Shown here in pieces: positions 9,118 through 17,434 of a DNA stretch of 42,692 nt. Location: assembly GCA_002733575.1 (NCBI GenBank), contig NVWB01000035.1, forward strand, positions 1-42,692, in the 5' to 3' direction. The translations under genes and the position numbers were made by a program. Below the pieces are notes generated by a model. It was not told the origin of the DNA and did not search any database. It was given only the letters and a program-made list of their open reading frames with translations. The stretch is from Blastopirellula sp. (lineage in GTDB: Bacteria; Planctomycetota; Planctomycetia; Pirellulales; Pirellulaceae). How positions within the stretch are numbered: position 1 is the first letter of the stretch; every line of letters starts with the position of its first letter.

Positions 9118-9534
9118 TTACTTTGATTGTTTGCCTGCAAGCGACCCATGTGAATCTAGAATCAACTCCACCCACTCCTGGTTTTCTTGAATAATCTCCA
9201 CAAGCCAATCAAACAGAGTAGGGCCTTGATGTTCCTGGGCTGCTTTCAATCTTTTTTCTACAGACAGTCGGTTGGATGGATGACATTGGGTTATATTATT
9301 TTTTAACCAGTTAGCCATGGCTGCATACCCTAAATCACTCTGAGACTTATTCGAGTTTCTCCAGCGTAGAAAGTAGCGTTCTTCATGCCAGCAAAGGTAA
9401 TCGTTGAATGCATCAAGATTGCCCTTCCAATCTCCATCAACGTGAGCGACATACCCTCTATTGAATTCATCAATAAAGCCAGCAAAGTCGTTGAAGCTTG
9501 CTCCATCGATCTCGAAAACTTTTTGGCGTGTCAT
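9118..9534 (-). CDS. Barstar-like (putative ribonuclease inhibitor) protein
   Basis: The 138-residue protein resembles the barstar family. The N-terminal FEIDGASFNDFAGFIDEF strand and helix and the WKGNLDAFNDYL stretch (about 36-47) match barstar's start and its barnase-binding NLDAxxDxL helix, and a later VELILD strand matches the end of the fold. Barstar proteins bind and block secreted or toxic ribonucleases. The protein is longer than classical barstar (about 90 residues) because of an insertion around 52-100, where the family is variable. No barnase-like or other toxin gene is visible next to it. The start overlaps the end of the DUF983 gene almost exactly (stop codon two bases upstream), so the two are probably co-translated. 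Confidence 0.7.
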   Translation of the reverse strand: MTRQKVFEIDGASFNDFAGFIDEFNRGYVAHVDGDWKGNLDAFNDYLCWHEERYFLRWRNSNKSQSDLGYAAMANWLKNNITQCHPSNRLSVEKRLKAAQEHQGPTLFDWLVEIIQENQEWVELILDSHGSLAGKQSK

Positions 9535-9536
9535 TT

Positions 9537-9899
9537 CTACTCTTCATCCTGATCTTGTCGCGGATCAACAAATTGATCAAAACCTAGCCACAAGCTTCTG
9601 GCGGTGTGGAAGAAGAGAACGGGGAACAGTAGCACAAAGCCGAGGGCCCAGTAGAGTAGGGTGTTATTGGGCACTCCGTAGCCAAACAGGGCGATGGGAA
9701 ACAGGATGGCGACGATCAGTGTGGTCAGGCCGTAATTGATGTAGATGGAGCCGATGAAAAAGCCGGGCTCTCGGGCATATTTTGCATTGCAGTTGGAGCA
9801 ACGGTCATTTGTGCGGAACCAACCGGAGTACAGTTTTCCTTTGCCACACACCGGGCATCGCAGGCTAAGACTACGGAGGAAAATCTTTCGGATTCGCAT
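9537..9899 (-). CDS. DUF983 family membrane protein
   Basis: The protein matches the DUF983 family: a CPVCGKGKLY zinc-ribbon half, a second CSNC pair, then REPGFFIGSIYINYG leading into two membrane helices (about residues 50-70 and 76-96 of the short form). Four cysteines suggest zinc binding. The function of the family is unknown. I place the start at the ATG at 9899 (120 residues), which begins MRIRKIFLRSL just before the ribbon; a TTG 12 codons upstream (9935) is also possible. Neither has a clear Shine-Dalgarno. The barstar-like gene follows after two bases. Confidence 0.8.
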   Translation of the reverse strand: MRIRKIFLRSLSLRCPVCGKGKLYSGWFRTNDRCSNCNAKYAREPGFFIGSIYINYGLTTLIVAILFPIALFGYGVPNNTLLYWALGFVLLFPVLFFHTARSLWLGFDQFVDPRQDQDEE

Positions 9900-10081
9900 G
9901 GAAGTGGGCCTTGGATTCTTCGTTGAAAGGGGCAATTTGTTCGCAGCAAGCGGTGGGTAGGCAACTGCAATCGTGTTAAACTGGAATGCAGTGATGCTAA
10001 ATGCAGCGACGCTACCTGAAACGGGTGTCCCTTTATCCTAGAGTAAATCCTTACATTTGATCAACCATAGGCGGCCATAGC

Positions 10082-10255
10082 GTGCTCTACTATCTTGGAA
10101 GAACCTTACAAATTGCCGGGCTCGTGATATTGCCTTTGGTAGTCATGCTAGAGTTTGAAGGCCAGCTCGGTTTTCGTGACATGTTGGCTGGTTTTTTGTT
10201 TGGCGCGGCACTGTTTTATATCGGGCGAACCATGACGGGCAACCCTAGTCTTTAA
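10082..10255 (+). CDS. Small two-helix membrane protein (57 residues)
   Basis: A GTG-initiated ORF encodes a 57-residue protein beginning MLYYLGRTLQIAGLVILPL and ending in GRTMTGNPSL. It has two hydrophobic segments (about 9-22 and 33-48) with a short loop, and a repeated YLGR/YIGR motif at each helix end. Short proteins of this form, with a Tyr-Leu-Gly-Arg start, are familiar to me from planctomycete genomes, but the function is unknown. A weak AGGCGG lies about eight bases upstream of the GTG. It begins 180 bases from the divergent DUF983 gene, and a composite repeat follows its stop after about 60 bases. Confidence 0.7.
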   Translation: MLYYLGRTLQIAGLVILPLVVMLEFEGQLGFRDMLAGFLFGAALFYIGRTMTGNPSL

Positions 10256-10316
10256 GTCCATCATACCGGTCATGAGCGACCTCTTGTTGACTTCGTCAAC
10301 CCAGTTTGCGGATTTT

Positions 10317-10585
10317 GGGTGGCCGCGATGTTGGTTTTGGAGAACGCATACCACTCGAATACGCATGTTCAAAACGACGTCGGGGTCGACGTTAGTCGAT
10401 CAGAGGTTCGAGCGTTTTCCATTGTTTTCCTCTAAATACAGGATTTATCGAGGGCGAAAACGGGATAAGCATTCGATGAACTCTTGGCCACTGTAACCTC
10501 TGATGGCCTAACGGCCACACCGACGACGTTCCGAATGCGTTTGCTCCCGAAGCCAAGCCAACTCCGGAATCGTCATCGCTGCCAC
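10317..10585 (-). repeat. Family 2 composite repeat, copy 1 (inverted, both modules)
   Basis: Compared with 34833-35088 the same two modules are present in reverse complement. Module B (10317-10410) contains GGGTGGCCGCGATGTTGG through GATCAGAGGTTCG. Module A (10494-10585) contains CCGACGACGTTCCGAATGCG and ends at TCATCGCTGCCACC. The roughly 80-base spacer between modules is not conserved. The locus lies between the 3' end of the 57-residue membrane gene and the PQQ propeller gene. Small ORFs here are translations of the repeat. Confidence 0.8.
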
Positions 10586-10706
10586 CCGATGTTCAAGTGC
10601 TATGCACGAGACGCTACATGCCGTTTTATACCAAATCTATGAAATAACATTTATTCCAGACTAATGTGTCAGATAAACCTCTTATTTTGGTTGAATTTAG
10701 CTTGCT

Positions 10707-10734
10707 TTCATTGGGGTGAGTTTCCACTTATACT
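10707..10734 (+). promoter_or_regulatory. Candidate promoter for the PQQ propeller gene
   Basis: A TATACT at 10729-10734 is preceded by a weak TTCATT at 10707-10712 with a 16-base spacer. It lies about 70 bases before the proposed start at 10804. The -10 is good, the -35 is poor, so this is tentative. I see nothing else in the gap 10586-10803. Confidence 0.3.
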
Positions 10735-10803
10735 TAGGGGAGTAGAATTTTGGCTTGTCTGTTTCTTTTCTTGCTAGTGGCAGCATGAACGAGGGTGGCG
10801 CGT

Positions 10804-13203
10804 ATGTTTCAACCTAATCGCTTGTGGATAATTTGCATTGGTGCAATTCTTGTATTATTGCCTGTTGAGCAAGTCCGTTCACAAGTCGGCCAAGTTTCAC
10901 GAACGGTTGAAGTGCCTGAGCTCAACAACAATGCTCGCAACTTACTGCTACAGGTTGAACAATCTCTCAATCAGGGCGAATGGCAAGATGCCATTGAGTC
11001 GATCCGCCGCATTGATGATGACCATGGGCACGAATTGATTCGCATTGATATTCCAGACGAAGACAACGAAAAAGAATCAGAATCAGATCAGTTCGTCTAT
11101 TATCGCGACTTAAGAACGTATCTTCAAATTCAGCTAAGTAAAATTGGTCGTCATCAACCCAAAGTTCTGGAAGTTTACCGAGAACAAGTGGACCCTGTCG
11201 CCCGACAGATTTTTGAGCAAGCCGAAGCTTCACGTGATATTCTACAATTAAAGCGGGTGGTGCATGATTATTTTTTAAGCAGCTACGGAGATAAGGCGTT
11301 GCTGACTTTAGGAGACACCTATCTGGAACAGGGCGATTACTCGACGGCCCGATTTACGTGGGAACAGATTTCGCCCAACCTACGCACGCCAGAACATGAT
11401 CAAAAATTATTGTATGCCTCGCCGGGTCAGCCTCTTTGGTTGGCGGTGGATGATCTTGATTGGAAAAGTGATCATGCAAAAATCAAAGCGTTGCTTTTAG
11501 AGTCAGAACCAAGCTATGACCACTTGTCCTATCCTGATTCTGAAATCCCGATGGCCGATATCTTGGCCCGATTTGTGTTGGTCTCTTGGATCGAAGGCTC
11601 AGCACGCAGAGCCAAAGTCGAGCTGGAGCTATTGAATCAATTATTTCCTAATGCTTCCGGCGTACTTGTCGGCAAGACGGTACGTTATGGTGAGTTTCTA
11701 AAAACGCTTATCACTACGCCAATCGCCGGGAATAAGTCAGACTATCTCACAAAACATTGGCCCACCTTTGCTGGTAACTTTCAGCGCAATGCGGCTGCCA
11801 GTTACCAGAATGTGACGGAACTAGAAAAAGTATGGTCGACTAAAACGAACATTCAAATTCAGCCTGAATTTAATCCTGATTCTTTTCAGAAAAAAATCGC
11901 CGAGGATGGCAGTGCGCTGCTCAGCTATCACCCGATCACGATTGGCAACTATCTTTTTCTGAACGATGATAAAGCAGTCCGAGCTCTCGACAAAAGAACA
12001 GGTCAGCCTGCCTGGAGAGCCAACTTGGCAGAAGATTCCGATAACCAGTTGCCAGGGGTATTCCATCGGTCGCGCGGGGCTTCAGAACCTGATATTGAAA
12101 TGGGCATAGGGTTTGGGCGAGGTCGATCTAGAAGTAGGTTTTCTCTCAAATACACTGTCGGGGCTCCCCGATTTACCTTGTCGAGTTGGGAGAACTTACT
12201 GATTGCTCGGCAAGGGAGCACCTTAACTGGTATGCCAACGGCTGCTTTGAATCTCTTGCGGCCCGCCGATATCCTGGTGTTCAATACATCGAGCGAAGGC
12301 AAATTGGTCTCGGTCATACCGGCAAATGAAGACACTCAAAAGCTGTGGGCGTTTGAAGGGACAGGCATTAGCGATGGAACCCGGTTATTCACTGCGATGA
12401 CCAAAAACGGGGTTCGTGCCGAGTCGGCGGTTGCCTGCTTTGATATACGAAGTTCGCGTTTGCTGTGGAGGAGAGAAATCTGTTTAACTGAACCTTACGG
12501 CACCGGTTTAGTGCGTGAAGGCGATGTGGGAGATCGATCCCACAATCTGTTAGCGATGGCCGACAAGGTATTGTACTACAACACCAATCGAGGTGCTATC
12601 GCTGCGGTAGATTCCGACTCTGGCAAACTGTTATGGGAAACCACGTACCCGCGTACGGAGTTGAAATTAGACTCTCTGCATGCGGTCAACATTGCCTTGC
12701 AGCGAGATTTGAATCCATGCATCGTATCTCATGGACTGGTAATTGTAATGCCAGCAGACTGTGATCGCATTTTCGCATTAGACGCAGCGACAGGCAAGAA
12801 AATTTGGCATACCTTCCCTGGCGTTAAGGCGGTTCATTTGTTAGGCACTACACAAGACAATCTGATCGTTTCCGGAGAGCAACTTATTTGGTTTGATTTA
12901 CATTCAGGCAAGTTCAACTCCCAATTTCCTGGAGAGCAGACCGTGCCAGCAAATTCTGAAGCTGCATCCCTACCAGGCTACGGACGTGGTATCATAGTAG
13001 GAGAAACGGTCCTTTTTCCGTCAAGAAACGCAATTTCGATCCTTCATACGAAACTTACTGAGAAAGGTGAGGTTCGTATTATTAAGGAAGCGATTGATTT
13101 AACCCAATTTGATACGACCGGGGGTAACTTGATTGCGGATGAAGATATGCTGTTTATCTCAGCGGCAGATAAAACCACGGCATTTCGTTGGAAGAAGAAA
13201 TAG
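10804..13203 (+). CDS. Secreted PQQ-type beta-propeller protein
   Basis: The 799-residue protein starts with a signal peptide (MFQPNRLWIICIGAILVLLP, likely cleavage near VRSQ). A helical, TPR-like region (about 40-300) contains NLLLQVEQSLNQGEWQDAI. The C-terminal 450 residues hold PQQ-like propeller blades recognisable by RALDKRTGQPAWRA, FDIRSSRLLWRRE, AVDSDSGKLLWETTYP and ALDAATGKKIWHT. Such propellers in planctomycetes usually lack a bound quinone and act as binding scaffolds (BamB-like). I choose the ATG at 10804 because GAGGG lies eight bases upstream; a GTG at 10795 is in frame. It precedes the MoxR operon by about 100 bases on the same strand, but that operon has its own promoter. Confidence 0.88.
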   Translation: MFQPNRLWIICIGAILVLLPVEQVRSQVGQVSRTVEVPELNNNARNLLLQVEQSLNQGEWQDAIESIRRIDDDHGHELIRIDIPDEDNEKESESDQFVYYRDLRTYLQIQLSKIGRHQPKVLEVYREQVDPVARQIFEQAEASRDILQLKRVVHDYFLSSYGDKALLTLGDTYLEQGDYSTARFTWEQISPNLRTPEHDQKLLYASPGQPLWLAVDDLDWKSDHAKIKALLLESEPSYDHLSYPDSEIPMADILARFVLVSWIEGSARRAKVELELLNQLFPNASGVLVGKTVRYGEFLKTLITTPIAGNKSDYLTKHWPTFAGNFQRNAAASYQNVTELEKVWSTKTNIQIQPEFNPDSFQKKIAEDGSALLSYHPITIGNYLFLNDDKAVRALDKRTGQPAWRANLAEDSDNQLPGVFHRSRGASEPDIEMGIGFGRGRSRSRFSLKYTVGAPRFTLSSWENLLIARQGSTLTGMPTAALNLLRPADILVFNTSSEGKLVSVIPANEDTQKLWAFEGTGISDGTRLFTAMTKNGVRAESAVACFDIRSSRLLWRREICLTEPYGTGLVREGDVGDRSHNLLAMADKVLYYNTNRGAIAAVDSDSGKLLWETTYPRTELKLDSLHAVNIALQRDLNPCIVSHGLVIVMPADCDRIFALDAATGKKIWHTFPGVKAVHLLGTTQDNLIVSGEQLIWFDLHSGKFNSQFPGEQTVPANSEAASLPGYGRGIIVGETVLFPSRNAISILHTKLTEKGEVRIIKEAIDLTQFDTTGGNLIADEDMLFISAADKTTAFRWKKK

Positions 13204-13230
13204 TGCGAACCGCTTTGAGCGAATCAATGA

Positions 13231-13260
13231 TTGAGAATGTATTGAGTTTGAGAGTATAAT
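13231..13260 (+). promoter_or_regulatory. Sigma-70-type promoter of the MoxR operon
   Basis: TTGAGA (13231-13236) and a perfect TATAAT (13255-13260) are separated by 18 bases. Transcription should begin near 13267, giving a leader of about 40 bases that contains AAAGGTAAG before the MoxR ATG. This is the clearest promoter in the window and separates the eight-gene operon from the PQQ gene upstream. Confidence 0.65.
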
Positions 13261-13306
13261 AAGCAAGCGTCCTGCTTTATAGATATTAACAAAGGTAAGC
13301 TGCCAG

Positions 13307-14350
13307 ATGCTGGAAGAAAAAGATTTAGAGTCGGTCAAGAAGATCAGTGAAGCTTCGCATCAAATTAAGCGAGAGCTCTCCAAAGTAATTGTTGGCCAGC
13401 ATGATGTGGTCGAGCAATTGTTGATTTCAATGTTTGCAGGCGGGCACTGCTTGTTAGTTGGTGTGCCAGGTTTAGCGAAAACATTGATGATCCGCAGTTT
13501 TGCACAAACGGTTTCGCTCGCTTTTAACCGCATTCAATTTACGCCCGACTTGATGCCTTCGGATATTACGGGAACCGAAGTTATTCAAGAAGATAAAACC
13601 ACGGGCCAGCGGGAATACCGATTTATTCCAGGCCCTATCTTTGCGAATGTAATTCTGGCGGATGAAATCAATCGAACTCCGCCAAAAACTCAGGCCGCTT
13701 TACTTGAAGCGATGCAAGAGCATCAAGTAACCGCTGGCGGAGAAAAGCATCAACTGCCGAACCCTTTCTTTGTGCTGGCAACACAAAACCCGATTGAACA
13801 AGAAGGCACCTATCCGCTGCCAGAGGCTCAGCTTGACCGCTTTATGTTTAACGTGATGGTCGATTATCCGAGCGAAGCGGAAGAGTTGGAAATTGTCAAA
13901 CGAACCACCGCCGATATTGAAGTCAAAATTGTTCCCACGTTAACTGCCGAAGATATTTCGCAGTTGACGCATATCGTGCGAAAAATTCCGATTGCCGATC
14001 ACATTGCACAATACGCCATCAATTTGGTTCGTCAAACACGTAAAGACAGTGCTGACGCGCCTGACTTTATCAATCGCTATGTCCAATGGGGGGCCGGTCC
14101 GCGGGCCAGCCAATACTTGGTACTAGGCGCCAAGGCGAGAGCCATTTTGGATGGGCGTAACTTTGTCGAGAGCGACGATATTCGCAAAGTGGCATTGCCA
14201 GTTCTAAGACATCGTATCAAAACGAATTTCAATGCAGATGCAGAAGGAATTACCACGGACGACTTGATCCTTCGCTTGATCGACTCCATTGCAGTAGGCA
14301 CAGAGAATGACAACGGCACCGAAGTATTTAGAGCCACAGAGGCTGGCTAA
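13307..14350 (+). CDS. MoxR family AAA+ ATPase
   Basis: The 347-residue AAA+ protein has Walker A GVPGLAKT (52-59), Walker B VILADE (115-120) followed by [16 protein letters not shown], a sensor-1 ATQNP (158-162) and the EAQLDRF motif (173-179). These are typical of MoxR, a cytoplasmic chaperone-like ATPase that works with VWA-domain proteins to assemble or activate complexes, often with metals. It is first in the operon and is followed by a DUF58 protein and two membrane VWA proteins, the usual MoxR partners in Bat-type clusters. Its 3' end overlaps the DUF58 gene by 44 bases in another frame. Confidence 0.95.
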   Translation: MLEEKDLESVKKISEASHQIKRELSKVIVGQHDVVEQLLISMFAGGHCLLVGVPGLAKTLMIRSFAQTVSLAFNRIQFTPDLMPSDITGTEVIQEDKTTGQREYRFIPGPIFANVILADEINRTPPKTQAALLEAMQEHQVTAGGEKHQLPNPFFVLATQNPIEQEGTYPLPEAQLDRFMFNVMVDYPSEAEELEIVKRTTADIEVKIVPTLTAEDISQLTHIVRKIPIADHIAQYAINLVRQTRKDSADAPDFINRYVQWGAGPRASQYLVLGAKARAILDGRNFVESDDIRKVALPVLRHRIKTNFNADAEGITTDDLILRLIDSIAVGTENDNGTEVFRATEAG

Positions 14351-15209
14351 ACTGCATGGGCTCAAGCTTCGCGCTCAACACATTGTTGAAGGTTTTGTCG
14401 CCGGTTCCCATCGTAGTCCCTATCACGGATTCTCCATTGAGTTTGCCGAACACCGAGAGTACGCGCCGGGCGATGACTTGCGGTATGTCGACTGGAAAGT
14501 TTACGGACGCACCGACAAGTTCTATCTGAAACAGTATGAAGACGAGACGAACCTAATCTGTAATCTTGTGCTCGACACTAGCGAGAGCATGCTTTACCAA
14601 GGTCCAGACGCGGCACTCTCGAAACTGGAATATGCACAGTGCTTGGCAGTTACACTGGCATGGCTGGTTCAGCAACAACAAGACTCGGTAGGGCTGGTCA
14701 CCTTTGATGATAAAGTGAACACGCTGATCAACCCGGCCAGCAGTGCGGCCCAGTTGATGCAGATTATTGACGTGATGGAATCAACCAACTCGGCGGGAAA
14801 AACGGCAACCGGACCCATCTTTCATGAACTGTCAGAGCGTTTGAAAAAACGGGGCGTGGTGATCATCATCAGCGACTTTTTTGATGATGTCGATTCGATG
14901 ATCGCAGGGCTCAAACATTTCAAGCACCGTCGTCATGATGTGATATTGATGCAAGTCCTTGACCCGGCAGAATTGGAGTTCCCCTTTTCCAAGTCAACCA
15001 TGTTCAAAGGCATGGAATCGATGCCCGAGCTTTTGGCCGACCCCAATTCACTACGCAAAGCCTACTTGGAAGAAATGAATGCTTCGATAGAATCTCTGCG
15101 GAGTCAAGCGCAGGGGCTGCAAATGGACTACTTATTAGTTCGCACCGATGAATCGTTGGATGTGATTTTGAATTCGTTTTTATCCTCTCGTATGGCTCGC
15201 ATACACTAA
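14307..15209 (+). CDS. DUF58 domain protein with complete VWA metal site
   Basis: The 300-residue protein carries the DUF58 signature [19 protein letters not shown] followed by [17 protein letters not shown] (45-80). A VWA-like fold with an intact metal-ion-dependent adhesion site (Asp90, Ser92, Ser94) follows. DUF58 proteins accompany MoxR ATPases and probably serve as adaptors between the ATPase and membrane partners; no membrane helix is visible, so it is cytoplasmic. The ATG at 14307 is upstream of the MoxR stop; I accept it because the first 30 residues (KYLEP to VEGF) fit the family's start. The overlap suggests translational coupling and a fixed ratio of the two proteins. Confidence 0.93.
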   Translation: MTTAPKYLEPQRLAKLHGLKLRAQHIVEGFVAGSHRSPYHGFSIEFAEHREYAPGDDLRYVDWKVYGRTDKFYLKQYEDETNLICNLVLDTSESMLYQGPDAALSKLEYAQCLAVTLAWLVQQQQDSVGLVTFDDKVNTLINPASSAAQLMQIIDVMESTNSAGKTATGPIFHELSERLKKRGVVIIISDFFDDVDSMIAGLKHFKHRRHDVILMQVLDPAELEFPFSKSTMFKGMESMPELLADPNSLRKAYLEEMNASIESLRSQAQGLQMDYLLVRTDESLDVILNSFLSSRMARIH

Positions 15210-15217
15210 AGGAATTT

Positions 15218-17434
15218 GTGATCGTTTTTTTTGCCGCACTCCCGTTTTTCGCAAGCCTCCCCATGTTGTTTTGGGGGTGCGCGGCTGCTGCGCCAATATT
15301 GATACATTTATGGAACCGGCACCGCTACCAAGAGATGCAATGGGCGGCCATGCAGTATCTGCTGGCGGCGATCAAAAAGAATTCACGCCGGATTCGTGTT
15401 GAACAACTTCTGGTCTTGATTGTTCGTTGTTTAATCCTGTTGCTGTTCGCAATGGCACTTTCTGACGTTTCGTGCAATTGGTCAAGCTCTCTAGGAACAT
15501 CGCTTTCGATGTCAGGCACTACGCATACCGTGCTGGTGATCGATGGTTCGTACAGCATGGACTACCAAAGCGGAGGGACTTCTAACTTTGAGAAAGCCAA
15601 GCAAATGGCCAAGGATATTGTCGACTCCGGAGCACAAGGAGATGGTTACACACTCATCTTAATGAGCGACATACCCAAAGTGATCATCGCGGAACCCTCT
15701 TATGATGCTGCCGATGTTTTGCGAGAGATTGATCAACTACAAATGATCCATTCAGGGGCGAATGTTACCCCGGCCTTGGCAGAGATCACCAAAATATTAG
15801 AGAAAGCCAAGCGGAATCATCCTCGACTGAATCGCAATCGAATTCGGATCATCAGCGATTTAACAAAGAACAGTTGGGAGTCTATCTCTAGTCAAGATGC
15901 AACTGAACTATTAGAGAAACTGAGCAAAGCGGCCAGTTTCTCGGTGATTGATGTTGGCCAAGTCGCTACCGGGAATTTCACCATCTCAGACGTGCAACAA
16001 GAGTTGCCTTTTGCAACCATTGGGGCAACAACCAATTTCAATGTACAAGTCGATGGCAGTGGAGACCCCGTCACCACGCAGCGGGCAGTGCGGATGTATG
16101 CCGATGACGTGTTTGTTTCGCAGCAAACCTTTGACTCTTCTGCCGATACGGCCACCTTACGATTCTCACATCAATTTGATATCGCTGGCGATCATACGGT
16201 TGAGTTCCGTCTGGACGAAGACTCACTCTCCATCGACAACCATCGCTGGCAAGCAGTCAAAGTAAAAAACTCACTGCGCGTGTTATGTGTGGCTGGTCAG
16301 CCAGGGGCTGCCAAATACTTGGCGTTTGCTTTGCAACCAGATCGATTGCAATACCCGACCGTGCGACCTGAAGTTGTGAATCAATCGGCATTGCTGGAAC
16401 TTGATTTACTTCAATACGATGCCATCATGTTCGTTAATGTGCGTGACTTGGTACAAGAAGAAGCCAAGTTGCTTTCCGATTATGTTTACGCTGGCGGAGG
16501 GCTCGCCTTTTTCATGGGAGACCGCGTTCAGGCTGAAAACTACAACAACATGCTCGCATCCACGGATGGCGTGAATATCTTGCCGACAAAACTGATCGGG
16601 CCAAGCGTTCGTGGCAACTACCGATTTGATCCGCGTGAATATCAACACGCGATGCTTCAAGCTTTTAGAGGCCAGCAAGACGGCGGACTACTCATCACGC
16701 CAATTTGGAACTACTACCGAACGGAAAAGCCAGAGAATAATTTATCGAACGTGTCCCTCTGGCTAGACTCGGGCGACCCTGCGGTCATTATTTCAAAACC
16801 GCCACAAAAACCAACGGATGAACAACATAAGTTCCACCTGCCAGGTCGGGTTGCAGTAATCAACATTCCCGCTTCCATTCAATCGGTCGACCGCACGCTC
16901 ACTCCTCCAGAATCTTGGACGCTGTTCCCTTCGTGGCCCAGTTTTCCGCCTGTGATTCAAGAGCTGTTGATCGAACTCGTGCGAAGCCAAGGCGATTCGC
17001 GGAACATTCAAGTCGGCAGCCCACTGATAGGGCGTGTTGAAGAAGCATCGACAGACAGCTCGGTTGACTTAATCCCTCCGAACGAACAAAGGGTCCGAGT
17101 GGCTTTAGAAACCGTCAATGGTTCGCATCAATGGATGTTTGACCAGACCGAATATAGTGGTATCTACCAGATGATTGATCGCTCGCGACTCGATGCAAGT
17201 CAATCGTTTGCGGTCAACATAAACACTCGGGAAAGTGACTTGACCCGAGTTGCTTTGGAAGACTTGCCTGGAACCCTGAACTTAAATTCTGATGTGGATA
17301 ACGGCAGTTTGAGTTTCGCAGGCATTGCCGGTGGTTCAGCCACAGGACTATTTCGCTTGTTATTAATCATGGTGCTGCTCTTGGTTTTAACCGAGTCGAT
17401 TTTGGCTTGGCGTTATGGGACAGGTGCAGCATGA
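15218..17434 (+). CDS. BatA-like membrane protein with VWA domain
   Basis: The 738-residue protein has the BatA-type N-terminus: a first membrane helix reaching PMLFWGCAAAAPILIHLW, a basic loop (RHRYQEMQW) and a second helix near 63-80. A VWA domain follows with a complete metal site (Asp109, Ser111, Ser113). Beta-rich, probably periplasmic domains and a third region resembling a class I glutamine-amidotransferase-like fold come next, then a C-terminal membrane helix (about 712-730). The start is a GTG at 15218, eight bases after the DUF58 stop, with AAAGGAA upstream. The stop overlaps the next start as ATGA, implying translational coupling. By analogy with Bat proteins it is the membrane partner of MoxR/DUF58; the function here is inferred only. 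Confidence 0.88.
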   Translation: MIVFFAALPFFASLPMLFWGCAAAAPILIHLWNRHRYQEMQWAAMQYLLAAIKKNSRRIRVEQLLVLIVRCLILLLFAMALSDVSCNWSSSLGTSLSMSGTTHTVLVIDGSYSMDYQSGGTSNFEKAKQMAKDIVDSGAQGDGYTLILMSDIPKVIIAEPSYDAADVLREIDQLQMIHSGANVTPALAEITKILEKAKRNHPRLNRNRIRIISDLTKNSWESISSQDATELLEKLSKAASFSVIDVGQVATGNFTISDVQQELPFATIGATTNFNVQVDGSGDPVTTQRAVRMYADDVFVSQQTFDSSADTATLRFSHQFDIAGDHTVEFRLDEDSLSIDNHRWQAVKVKNSLRVLCVAGQPGAAKYLAFALQPDRLQYPTVRPEVVNQSALLELDLLQYDAIMFVNVRDLVQEEAKLLSDYVYAGGGLAFFMGDRVQAENYNNMLASTDGVNILPTKLIGPSVRGNYRFDPREYQHAMLQAFRGQQDGGLLITPIWNYYRTEKPENNLSNVSLWLDSGDPAVIISKPPQKPTDEQHKFHLPGRVAVINIPASIQSVDRTLTPPESWTLFPSWPSFPPVIQELLIELVRSQGDSRNIQVGSPLIGRVEEASTDSSVDLIPPNEQRVRVALETVNGSHQWMFDQTEYSGIYQMIDRSRLDASQSFAVNINTRESDLTRVALEDLPGTLNLNSDVDNGSLSFAGIAGGSATGLFRLLLIMVLLLVLTESILAWRYGTGAA

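Noticed and set aside
10148-10372. A 74-codon minus-strand ORF
   Set aside because: It runs through module B of the family 2 repeat and opposite the 57-residue gene, with no family-like features.
10804-13203. PQQ-dependent alcohol dehydrogenase
   Set aside because: The protein lacks a visible quinoprotein signature and adjacent disulfide motif; only propeller blade repeats are seen, so a scaffold role is preferred.
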